Positions 27,469 through 35,041 of a stretch of 64,000 bases of DNA are shown piece by piece. The first letter of the stretch is position 1. Every line of letters begins with the position of its first letter. Origin of the DNA: Arthrobacter tumbae (lineage in GTDB: Bacteria > Actinomycetota > Actinomycetes > Actinomycetales > Micrococcaceae); the NCBI RefSeq assembly GCF_016907495.1, contig NZ_JAFBCC010000001.1, forward strand, positions 1,798,001 through 1,862,000, in the 5' to 3' direction. Under the pieces are notes generated by a model. That model ran no database searches. It was given only the letters and a program-made list of their open reading frames with translations, and was not told the origin of the DNA. The translations under genes and the position numbers were made by a program.

Positions 27469-28346
27469 CAGGCGCGGGCACCCCGCAGGACCGAGTTTCC
27501 CTCGAAGCCCGCTGCGGCGTCGGGGAGGTCTGCCGCGTCGAAGCCGGGGATCGGGTCGAGGATCAGCTGGCCGCTCTGGCCGTAGAACTCGACGGGGTTG
27601 CGCCAGAACACCCGGTCGACGTCGTCGGCCGTGAATCCGGCCGCGAGCATCGCGTTGGCGGTGCGTGAGGTCTTCAGGGGGTCCGACCTGCCCCAGTCGG
27701 CCGCGGAATTGACGAGCACACGCTCGGTTCCATAGCGGCTGAGGATGGCGACCATGCGCTGCTCATCCATCTTGGTGTCCGGATAGATGGAGAAGCCCAT
27801 CCAGGCACCGGCGTCCTTCACCATTTCGACGTTGGTCTCGTTGAGGTGGTCCACAACCACCATGCCGGGGGCCACCCCGGATTCACGGACGACGTCGAGC
27901 GTTCTGTGCGTGCCGGCGAGCTTCTCCCGGTGCGGAGTGTGCACCATGGCCGGCAGCGAATACTCGATCGCCAGTTCGAGCTGGCGGCTGAAGGCCTCAT
28001 CCTCGGCGGGAGTCATCGAGTCATAGCCGATTTCACCCACGGCCACCACGCCCTCCTTCTCCAAATAGCGCGGGATCTCCTCGAGGACGGGAACGCAGCG
28101 CGGGTCATTCGCCTCCTTGGGGTTGAGGGCGATCGTGGCGTGGTGCCGGATGCCGAACTGGGCGGCACGGAACCGCTCCCAGCCCAGCAGCGAGTCGAAG
28201 TAGTCGAGGAACGAACCGACGTTGGTGCGGGGCTGCCCCAACCAGAATGCGGGTTCGACGAGGGCGCGGACGCCGCTGGCATAGAGCGCCTCGTAATCAT
28301 TGGTGGTGCGGCTGGTCATGTGGATGTGAGGATCAAAGATGCGCAT
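27468..28346 (-). CDS. eboB: EboB-like TatD-family metal-dependent hydrolase
   Basis: 292 residues from the ATG at 28346; a longer frame upstream only reads through the EboA gene. Signature segments: RIFDPHIHMTSRTTNDYEAL, LVEPAFWLGQPRTNVGSF, ALNPKEANDP, GEIGYDSMTPAEDEAFSRQL, MVHTPHREK, VDHLNETN and VNSAADWGRSDPL. The His/Asp metal ligands of the amidohydrolase-like barrel are present. The N-terminus overlaps the end of the EboA-fusion gene by 14 bp. Substrate unknown; within ebo operons it accompanies EboA, C and E. Confidence 0.9.
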   Translation of the reverse strand: MRIFDPHIHMTSRTTNDYEALYASGVRALVEPAFWLGQPRTNVGSFLDYFDSLLGWERFRAAQFGIRHHATIALNPKEANDPRCVPVLEEIPRYLEKEGVVAVGEIGYDSMTPAEDEAFSRQLELAIEYSLPAMVHTPHREKLAGTHRTLDVVRESGVAPGMVVVDHLNETNVEMVKDAGAWMGFSIYPDTKMDEQRMVAILSRYGTERVLVNSAADWGRSDPLKTSRTANAMLAAGFTADDVDRVFWRNPVEFYGQSGQLILDPIPGFDAADLPDAAAGFEGNSVLRGARA

Positions 28347-29844
28347 GGCTGGCTTCCCCCTGAGAAGTGGTCGAATGGCTGGAGCCCAGGAGCAGCGTGA
28401 CGTCGTCCGTGACCGGACGCCCGGCGGCTGTCCGTTCGGCGGCGAAGTCGCCTGCCATCCGGGCAAGTTCGTCATCCGCACGTTCCTGCAGGTCCGTGAC
28501 GGCGCTGAGGCTGACCCCCATGAACACCAGCTTCAGCACGGCATGGCGCCAGCTGTGCTGATCCAGATGGGCAGCTGCAAACGGCCCGACGGCGGCGGCA
28601 ACAAGACCGCTTTCGTTGGTCCGCAGGGCCTCACTGGTGAGCCTCAGCCCTGCGTTAACGACGACGTCCGGAAGCTTCGGTGAGCGCGTGGCCAGCGCTG
28701 CCAGGCCGCGAAGCACACCGCGGCGCTCCGCGGAGTCACCGCCGTCGTAGAGTGCCGACAGCGCCAGCGCCAGCTCTTCGGGAGGGAGGAGCTCACCAAG
28801 CCGGCCGAGGAGCCGGCCCCGGGCGGAGTCGCTGGTGGTGCCGAAGAGTGCGCCGGTGGGGTCGGCGTCCGGGCGCAGCGGCATGCGGCCCAGCCGGCGC
28901 CCAGCCTGAGCGAAGATGGTGGTGAGGGCGGAAGGATCGGCGGCTATCGCCGTCGTACTCTCCTGGAGCCAGCGCTCCGATTCCCTGCTGGTTCCGGATT
29001 CCGTCCAAGCATCCCTGAGTGCCGCGATGCTGCGGGCGGCGAGCCCCGGTGCGTCGTAGGAGTGCCTCGGCAGTTCGACGGCGGCCACTCCGCGGTAATC
29101 CAGCTCGGCCAGGGTGGCGAGTGCGAGAGGCAGATCCACGGTTCCTTCGCCGAACGGCAGGTGCTCGTGGGCGTGCGGGCGCATGTCATCGAGCTGGACG
29201 TTCGCCAGCAGCGGCCCGGCCTGGAGGAGCGCGCCGCGCACGCCGTCAGGTTCGACGACTACACAGTGCCCGATGTCCACGGTGATCCGCAGATTGTCCG
29301 GATCGCCGAGCTCGGCCCGGAGGTGCAGCGCGTCGGACACCGTCTCGACCAGCATGCCCGGCTCGGGCTCCACGGCCAGAAGGACCCCTGTCCCGGCGGC
29401 GTACTCAACGACGCCTGCCACCCGTTCGGTAAGCCGCTGCCATCCCGTGTCAGGGGAAGTTCCTTCCGGAAGCACCCCGGAGAAGAAGGAGACGCATTCA
29501 GCCTCCAGCGCTGCCGCAATGTCGACGGCGCGGTGCAGGAAGTCGACGCGGCTTGCGGCCTCCTCGTCCACCAGCGCCGGGCGGTGCTTGTGGCGCGGGT
29601 CGAGCAGGAAGCGGGTGCCCGTCTCGATGACCACGCGAAGGTTCAGCTCACTGAGCGTCACCCGCAGCGCCTGCAACTGTGCGTCCAGGTCTGCGGCGAA
29701 CGGGTCAAGGTGCGGATGCCCCAGGGTCAAAGCCACTGCGCCGTACCCCTGCTCGGCGAGGAGTTCCAGGGCCACGGGAAGGGGGTGGTCGGTGAGACCG
29801 TTGGTGCCGTATCCCAGGCTGAAGGGCATGGGTGATTCCGTCAT
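28333..29844 (-). CDS. eboA: TIM-barrel isomerase fused to an EboA domain
   Basis: 503 residues in two parts. Residues 1-270 are an AP-endonuclease-2-type TIM barrel (SLGYGTNGLTDHPLP, CVSFFSGVLPEG, LLAVEPEPGMLVETV, ITVDIGHCVVVE, HEHLPFGEGTVDL, VAAVELPRHSYDAPGLA). Residues about 290-480 form a helical EboA domain ending in SWRHAVLKLVFMGVSLSAV and ERADDELARMAGDFAAERTA with AGRPV. EboA is usually a stand-alone protein of about 200 residues; the fusion is the notable feature. ATGA overlap with the UbiA gene upstream. The polypeptide shows no frameshift at the junction. Confidence 0.85.
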   Translation of the reverse strand: MTESPMPFSLGYGTNGLTDHPLPVALELLAEQGYGAVALTLGHPHLDPFAADLDAQLQALRVTLSELNLRVVIETGTRFLLDPRHKHRPALVDEEAASRVDFLHRAVDIAAALEAECVSFFSGVLPEGTSPDTGWQRLTERVAGVVEYAAGTGVLLAVEPEPGMLVETVSDALHLRAELGDPDNLRITVDIGHCVVVEPDGVRGALLQAGPLLANVQLDDMRPHAHEHLPFGEGTVDLPLALATLAELDYRGVAAVELPRHSYDAPGLAARSIAALRDAWTESGTSRESERWLQESTTAIAADPSALTTIFAQAGRRLGRMPLRPDADPTGALFGTTSDSARGRLLGRLGELLPPEELALALSALYDGGDSAERRGVLRGLAALATRSPKLPDVVVNAGLRLTSEALRTNESGLVAAAVGPFAAAHLDQHSWRHAVLKLVFMGVSLSAVTDLQERADDELARMAGDFAAERTAAGRPVTDDVTLLLGSSHSTTSQGEASHAHL

Positions 29845-30734
29845 GATTCGCTCAACTTCCTGCTCCTCGGGCGTGCGCGCATGATTTTGCCGAACAGGTC
29901 CACCGATGCCAGCACCCCTGCGGCAGCCAGGTTCCCATGGCGAACCGTGAGCGCTGCCTGCAGCGGGACCATCGCGCGGATGCCGGCCTTCGTGGCTTCA
30001 AGCGCATTCTTCGCCGCCGGGTTGCCGGCAGCACGCACCTGCGCCGGAGCACACCGGCCGGCGTAGACCGCCGTTGCTGCAAGCACGGCGGAAATCCGGG
30101 TGCGGGACCTCATGCCGGGGGCGGTCACAGTACCGGCCACCACCGCACCGGCAATCAGGGCGGTGGTCGTAGCAGCGCCGGACGCCGTCGTCGTCGTTGT
30201 TCCGTGGACTTCGCCCTGGGAGAGGAGGGTGACGGCGACGGTGTGGCCGCCCATGATGCCGGCTGCGCTGAGTGCGGGGCGCAGGTGCCCGGAACCGGCG
30301 CCCATCAGGACGTCCAGGGCACGGCAGGCCCCCATAGCGAGCGCGCCGGGGACCGCATGCTTCTTGGCGAGCAGGTCGTAGGTCCAGATGGAGGCGGCGA
30401 GTGGAACTCCGACAGTGAAGGCGCGCCTGCCCCCACCTGCGGCACTGAGTCCCAGCCCGGCGACGGTCAGTGCAACTGCGGTGGTGAGGGCGTTGCGGGC
30501 ACCGATCCTCCCGGAGGGGATGGGTCGTTCCGGGCGCTCGCGGGCATCGATGGTGCGGTCGGCATAGTCATTGAGCGCCATTCCGCCGGCGTACAGGCAC
30601 GCGCTTGCCAGGGGCAGCGCGATCCGGCGGCCGCCCAGTGCCTGCCCGGCGGCGGAACCGCCCGCGAGGGTGTCGCCCAGGACGGTCAGCACGGCCGGCG
30701 CGCGAACCAGTTCAAGGTAGTCGTTGACGCTCAC
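29841..30734 (-). CDS. eboC: UbiA-type prenyltransferase, EboC/SCO3242-like
   Basis: 297 residues from a GTG that overlaps the preceding stop (GTGA). About seven to eight hydrophobic segments. The first UbiA aspartate motif is NDYADRTIDARERPERPIPS near residues 74-93; the second is weaker (WTYDLLAKKH). It should transfer a polyprenyl group in the membrane or bind a prenylated carrier. NCBI uses the name SCO3242-family prenyltransferase for such proteins (recalled). A longer start at 30788 would lie inside the synthase gene. Confidence 0.85.
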   Translation of the reverse strand: MSVNDYLELVRAPAVLTVLGDTLAGGSAAGQALGGRRIALPLASACLYAGGMALNDYADRTIDARERPERPIPSGRIGARNALTTAVALTVAGLGLSAAGGGRRAFTVGVPLAASIWTYDLLAKKHAVPGALAMGACRALDVLMGAGSGHLRPALSAAGIMGGHTVAVTLLSQGEVHGTTTTTASGAATTTALIAGAVVAGTVTAPGMRSRTRISAVLAATAVYAGRCAPAQVRAAGNPAAKNALEATKAGIRAMVPLQAALTVRHGNLAAAGVLASVDLFGKIMRARPRSRKLSES

Positions 30735-31948
30735 TGTTGATCGAGGCTCCCACCGGCTGTGAGCCGGGCACTTGCCGTCTGCGCCCACTCCACGAGGTTG
30801 CGGGTCTGGTTGGCGAACGCATGCTCATCGCTGCCCCAGGGGTCCTTGAAGAAGAATCCGAGTGCGTCGACATGGCCTTCCTCTCCGGCAGCGTGGGCGA
30901 GGGCCATCAGTCTCGCGAGGTCCAGGACCATGGGGGCGGCCAGCATGGAGTCATAGGCGCTCCAGGTGGTCTGCAGCGTGAGACGCGATCCGAGGAAACC
31001 CTCAACGTTGATGTGGTCCCATGCCACCTTCGTCTCGCCGAGATCCTGGACATTGTCAATGTGAAGCGGAGTCACCGCACCTCCCGTCAGCTCCTGCAGC
31101 CCGCGGTTCTTGGACTGAAGCTTGCCGGAAACAGCCTGCGGGTCGGCGAGGGTTGCGCCGTCGCCGCCGCCCAGCAGATTGGTGCCCGCCCAGGACAGAA
31201 CTCGAAGCCCACGTGCTGCGAAGGCGGGAGCGAGGACTGACCGCAGCCAGGTCTGGCCCGTCTTGCCGTCCTGGCCGGCGGACGGTACCCGGTGCCGGGC
31301 GGCGAGTTCACGCAGTGCCGGGATGGTGAGAGCGGTGGAGGGTGTGAAACATACGTAGGAAGAGCCGGCGAGGACTGCGGCGTAGGCGCTCACGGAGCTC
31401 GGCGGCAGCACGCGGCGGGCCGGATCCTCCAGGGCGGCGAGCAGCAGCTCTATGTTCGAGAACTCGGCGACCGGTTCAACGGGCGCTTCGGTGGATGCGA
31501 CGTCGAGAACGACGACGCGGTCCAGGCCGTTGGCGTGCTTGAAGTCGGTGATGTCCTGCGCGAGCCGGCGGGCCACGTCGGCCTGTGACTCCGACTGCTG
31601 TGCGGGATCATAGCCCGGCCGCACGCGCTGGTCGGCTTCTCCGAGCTGGGAGCGGACCGATTCGAGCAGGTGGGGCGGAAGCATGCCCGATTCAACGAGG
31701 GACTCGGCGCGCTTGGCCATGCAGACACCGCTGATGTCATGGCCACCCACCACGAAGTCGGCGAAGTCTGGAAGCAGGACCGCAGTGAAAGAGTCCTGGT
31801 TCGTGACGCATCCCGTGGCGGGAGCAAGACCGGAGGAAATGGCAGCGAGTCCCACCGTGGCGGTGGTTGCCACGGATCCGCGGGCACCGATGAGCCAGAT
31901 CCCGGTCTTCCCGTAATTGCGGCCTGTCGGTTCAGTGTTGGCGCTCAC
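30731..31948 (-). CDS. myo-Inositol-1-phosphate synthase-like protein
   Basis: 405 residues from the GTG at 31948, which has GAAGGGG 8 nt upstream; a TTG at 31978 is weaker. The Rossmann part begins GIWLIGARGSVATTATVGLA and continues with DFVVGGHDISGVCMAKRAES; the catalytic domain has CFTPSTALTIPALRELA, GKTGQTWLRSVLAPAF and LSWAGTNLLGGGDG followed by ALADPQAV-like TLADPQAVSGKL. This is the inositol-3-phosphate synthase family (NAD-dependent cyclisation of glucose 6-phosphate). It is the first gene of the ebo operon and takes the place where EboD, a dehydroquinate-synthase-like cyclase, is found in the textbook cluster. Confidence 0.87.
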   Translation of the reverse strand: MSANTEPTGRNYGKTGIWLIGARGSVATTATVGLAAISSGLAPATGCVTNQDSFTAVLLPDFADFVVGGHDISGVCMAKRAESLVESGMLPPHLLESVRSQLGEADQRVRPGYDPAQQSESQADVARRLAQDITDFKHANGLDRVVVLDVASTEAPVEPVAEFSNIELLLAALEDPARRVLPPSSVSAYAAVLAGSSYVCFTPSTALTIPALRELAARHRVPSAGQDGKTGQTWLRSVLAPAFAARGLRVLSWAGTNLLGGGDGATLADPQAVSGKLQSKNRGLQELTGGAVTPLHIDNVQDLGETKVAWDHINVEGFLGSRLTLQTTWSAYDSMLAAPMVLDLARLMALAHAAGEEGHVDALGFFFKDPWGSDEHAFANQTRNLVEWAQTASARLTAGGSLDQQ

Positions 31949-32012
31949 GCGGATGGCCCCTTCGGCTGGTGTACCCAATGTCTGTGTTCTTTCGTGTTGC
32001 AGTGCTCACGCC

Positions 32013-32049
32013 GATCCGGACGGGCGGGTGTTGCCCGCCCGCCTGGATC
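32013..32049 (-). terminator. Hairpin between exported TIM-barrel gene and ebo operon
   Basis: The core stem CGGGCGGG / CCCGCCCG (32021-32028 and 32034-32041, loop TGTTG) is extended by GATCC / GGATC outer arms. It lies 8 bp beyond the stop of the TIM-barrel gene reading left and about 65 bp before the synthase start. No T-tract, so termination may be partial. Confidence 0.65.
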
Positions 32050-32056
32050 CCGGGCG

Positions 32057-33040
32057 TCAGTAGGAGTAGCAGGTGAGGAAGTTGAAGCTGTCCTCGGCGA
32101 ACTCCGCGGTAGCCGGGGCGCCGTCGCGTTCAATGACGTAGTACTTCACGTGGCCCTGGGCGGCGTCGAGAATGGGCGCCCATTCGATGTCCCCTTCGCC
32201 GACGTCGGTCAGCAGGGGGAAGCTCTCGAAACCGAGGGTGTCGGCGGGAAGGGCGCCGTCCTTGATGTGCAGCAGTTCAATGCGGTCACCGTGGCGCTCG
32301 AGCAGGTCTACTACATTGACCCCTGCATCAGATGCCCAGAAGACGTCCAGCTGGAAGGCGACGTAGCGGGGGTCGGTGTTCGCCAGCAGCACCTCGTAGG
32401 CGGTTGTCTCCTCGCCTGTCTCCGGGTTGGTAACGAGTGTTGTGAACTCCCACCAGTGGTTGTGCCCGAAGTGCTTGCCAGTTCCTGCCTCCACGGAGAG
32501 CTCGCCGAGACGGTTCATTGCCTCGGCGGTGGCCAGCACGTCTGCATAGGTGCTGGTTCCATCCCTGTTGATACCGGGTGCGGCCCAGCCGCCGGACCCG
32601 GTGTACTTCTGGCCGATGGTTTTGGCGTACGCCAGGGTCTGGTCGAATGTTGCTTCAGCTGTGCTTCCGTGCGCCGACGGAGCTTTCAGTTTGTACTCCT
32701 TGAGCAGTGCGCGGAACTCCTCGGCGGTGCGGCCCTCGTAGGAACCGCCGAACGGCTCCACGTTCTTGTAGCCGATCTCGGCCAGCTCGGCGAGGATCGC
32801 CTCGGTACCAATCTCCCCCTGCCAGCCCGCGTAGCTGTAGAGCTGGAACGAAATCTTGCTGGCCGGAACGCTCTTGCCTGCACAGTCGGCTGCCGAGTTC
32901 GCATTGCCGGACGCGGGAGCCGCAGCGGCGGGCCCGGTCAATACAGCGGTTGCTGCAATGGCCAGTGAGGCGGCGCCTGCCAGCCTGCGGGTAGCCCCCC
33001 GGCGTGAGCGGGTGCTGCCGGCGTGAGTGTCCTTGATCAA
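32057..33040 (-). CDS. Exported TIM-barrel sugar isomerase/epimerase-like protein
   Basis: 327 residues starting at a TTG with a near-perfect AAGGAGGA 8 nt upstream, which decides the start. An Arg-rich N-terminus (TRSRRGATRRLAG) and hydrophobic stretch ending at GPAAAAP form a signal peptide, possibly Tat. The mature barrel shows NVEPFGG, FGHNHWWEF, FQLDVFWASDAG, ELLHIKDG and YYVIERDG, that is the HNHxxEF and VDxxW-type metal set shared with the genes at 13983 and 35042. It should act outside the membrane. Same strand as the ebo operon, and upstream of it. Confidence 0.85.
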   Translation of the reverse strand: MIKDTHAGSTRSRRGATRRLAGAASLAIAATAVLTGPAAAAPASGNANSAADCAGKSVPASKISFQLYSYAGWQGEIGTEAILAELAEIGYKNVEPFGGSYEGRTAEEFRALLKEYKLKAPSAHGSTAEATFDQTLAYAKTIGQKYTGSGGWAAPGINRDGTSTYADVLATAEAMNRLGELSVEAGTGKHFGHNHWWEFTTLVTNPETGEETTAYEVLLANTDPRYVAFQLDVFWASDAGVNVVDLLERHGDRIELLHIKDGALPADTLGFESFPLLTDVGEGDIEWAPILDAAQGHVKYYVIERDGAPATAEFAEDSFNFLTCYSY

Positions 33041-33381
33041 AGCTTCCTCCTTGAAGTGATGCTGCCTCGTAACCTGCCTGACCGGATCGCTCCTCTACTC
33101 GAAGGTCCTTGGAAAAACCTTGGAGGAGACGCCGGTCACAAAGAACCTAACACGACTAATGGCGGTGAACAACGAATGTAGTGTCTCCCTCGATATATTC
33201 GCGCAACGTGAAGCGCAGGATAGATCGAAATGGGCAAGGCTAATGCGGATTACGTTGCCTTCCAGCGAAATCCACGGGCGCAGATGGGCTTTCCGTGCGG
33301 ATTGGGCTCCGCATGCCCCGCCGCCCAGCGGATACTCACTCCGACCATTCGTTTCGTCGAAAGCTGTGCTGTAATTAGTCG
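33041..33381. promoter_or_regulatory. Divergent control region of the exported TIM-barrel gene and the ROK regulator
   Basis: No gene is seen in these 341 bp. The heptamer ATTAGTC occurs as its complement within 33153-33160 on the left side and at 33374-33380, right next to the ROK start. On the minus strand TTGTTC and TAGGTT, 17 bp apart, could be the -35 and -10 of the TIM-barrel gene and enclose the heptamer. The ROK ATG at 33382 directly follows TAATTAGTCG without a Shine-Dalgarno, which suggests a leaderless mRNA. Autoregulation by ROK is inferred. Confidence 0.4.
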
Positions 33382-34590
33382 ATGAGTGACATAAGTAGCT
33401 TCAATGGCCTTGGTTCCTCCGGAGCGAGCGAGCTGTTCCAGATTCTGCGTGACGGCCGTCCGCGCACGCGGACTGAGCTCGCCGAGCAGATGGGCCTCGC
33501 GCGTTCCACGATCACGCTGCGTATCGAGGCGCTCATGGAACTCGGCCTTGTCGGCTTCGTGGACGACGCCGTGTCGACCGGCGGGCGCCCCTCCTCGCGC
33601 ATCGCGCTGAAGGCCGGCAGCAAGGTGGTGCTCGGTGTGGACATCGGCGCTTCGCACCTGCACGTAGCCGTGACGGACCTGACGGGGCACCGCCTGCGTG
33701 AAGCCTCCCGGACCATCGAAGTTACGCAGGGCCCCGACGTCGTGCTGCAGGCGGTTGTGGAGCTGGGCACCGAGCTGCTCGAACAATCAGGGCGCGCGGT
33801 GAAGGACCTGCTCGCCATCGGCATCGGCGTGCCCGGTCCGGTGGAGCACCGGACCGGCAGGCCAATCAACCCGCCGATCATGCCCGGCTGGAACGGCTTC
33901 GACGTGCCGGGCCACCTGCAGGCTCACTTCCACGTTCCGGTTCTCGTGGACAACGATGTGAACATCATGGCGCTCGGTGAGCGCAACGTCGCCTGGCCCA
34001 CAGTGGACAACCTCATTTTTGTGAAGGTCGCCACGGGGATCGGCTCGGGCATTGTCTCGAGCGGCATGCTGCAGCGCGGTGCTGACGGTGTGGCCGGGGA
34101 CATCGGCCATATTCGCGTGCACAACGGCGGCGGAGTGCCCTGTCACTGCGGAAACAAGGACTGCCTGGAAGCAGTCGCCTCCGGGCCGGCTGTGGCGTCG
34201 AAATTGCGCGCTCTCGGACTGGAAGCCAATACCAGCGAAGACGTGGTTCGGCTGGTCGGCGCAGGCACAACCGAAGCCGTGCACGCCGTGCGCCAGGCAG
34301 GTAGGGATGTGGGCGAGGTGCTCTCCGCCTGTGTGAGCCTCATCAATCCGTCGGTCATCGTCATCGGCGGCTCCATGGCTCTCACGGGCGAACACTTTAT
34401 TGCCGGTATCCGCGAAGTGGTTTACTCCCGCACTATTCCCCTGGCCACCCAGCACCTGCAGATTGTCCAGTCCAGTTCCGGGCTCGACGCCGGTGTGCTT
34501 GGCGCCAGCATGCTGGCAATCCACCATGCCATGTCTCCTCAGCGCATCGATGCCATGGTTCTCGGCCTGTCCGGCTCCATGGTCGGATAG
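33382..34590 (+). CDS. ROK-family transcriptional regulator
   Basis: 402 residues. Winged-helix N-terminus (TRTELAEQMGLARSTITLRI, about 28-47) and ROK domain with VVLGVDIGASHLHVAVTD, GIGVPGPVEHRTG, PVLVDNDVNIMALGE and GVAGDIGHIRVHNGG. The zinc motif reads CHCGNKDCLE, with Asp in place of the usual Gly. It sits between two exported TIM-barrel genes, one divergent and one downstream, and is likely to control both. Effector unknown. Confidence 0.9.
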   Translation: MSDISSFNGLGSSGASELFQILRDGRPRTRTELAEQMGLARSTITLRIEALMELGLVGFVDDAVSTGGRPSSRIALKAGSKVVLGVDIGASHLHVAVTDLTGHRLREASRTIEVTQGPDVVLQAVVELGTELLEQSGRAVKDLLAIGIGVPGPVEHRTGRPINPPIMPGWNGFDVPGHLQAHFHVPVLVDNDVNIMALGERNVAWPTVDNLIFVKVATGIGSGIVSSGMLQRGADGVAGDIGHIRVHNGGGVPCHCGNKDCLEAVASGPAVASKLRALGLEANTSEDVVRLVGAGTTEAVHAVRQAGRDVGEVLSACVSLINPSVIVIGGSMALTGEHFIAGIREVVYSRTIPLATQHLQIVQSSSGLDAGVLGASMLAIHHAMSPQRIDAMVLGLSGSMVG

Positions 34591-34626
34591 CCCGCGCACT
34601 TCTTTTTACATCCCGACGACTTTTGC

Positions 34627-34656
34627 TTGACAGACAACAAAACCCCGAATTAGTCT
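34627..34656 (+). promoter_or_regulatory. Promoter of the Tat-exported TIM-barrel gene
   Basis: A good sigma-70 match: TTGACA at 34627-34632, 18 bp spacer, TAGTCT at 34651-34656. The -10 is part of AATTAGTC, the same octamer found just before the ROK start. It lies about 375 bp before the gene start at 35042. Confidence 0.6.
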
Positions 34657-34662
34657 CGGACA

Positions 34663-35041
34663 ACAAGCCCGAACGACGGCGGCACTACCTTTCCGGGCAG
34701 CGTCGCCGCCAGCTGGCCAGGTAGGAGAGCTAACACTTTCCTAGCTGGGTTTCAGGCTCAAATGCGCTTGAAATCAGGGAAGTTGTGTCAGCGAAAGCGG
34801 TCCACAGCAGCATCATGACTTCCTGCCACCCTCGTGTCTGTTACTGATTGACGGCAACGGTGGAGTGCTGAACGCACGGCGAAGACGCTGTGGGTGAAGC
34901 AACGAACCGTGGGCAGCCCTGTTGCCCGGCCGTGTTCGGTGCAAGCCGCGAGCTCCGTCATCAATTGCTGCGCCGCAGCTTCGCATGCTTCCCCACCAAA
35001 GCCGGTGGAGGAACGCATCCAGTGCCAGGAAAGGCAAACAT
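34663..35041 (+). other. Unusually long leader/intergenic region before the Tat TIM-barrel gene
   Basis: About 380 bp lie between the promoter-like site and the start at 35042. No protein-coding frame is convincing and no known riboswitch was recognised. Short pairings such as TTTCA/TGAAA around 34750-34773 are visible but weak. It may be a long 5' untranslated region or hold a second promoter. Confidence 0.35.

Noticed and set aside
34860..34990. Possible cobalamin-type riboswitch in the long leader
   Set aside because: GGTGCAAGCCGCGAGC looks faintly similar, but the conserved B12-box and paired elements are absent.
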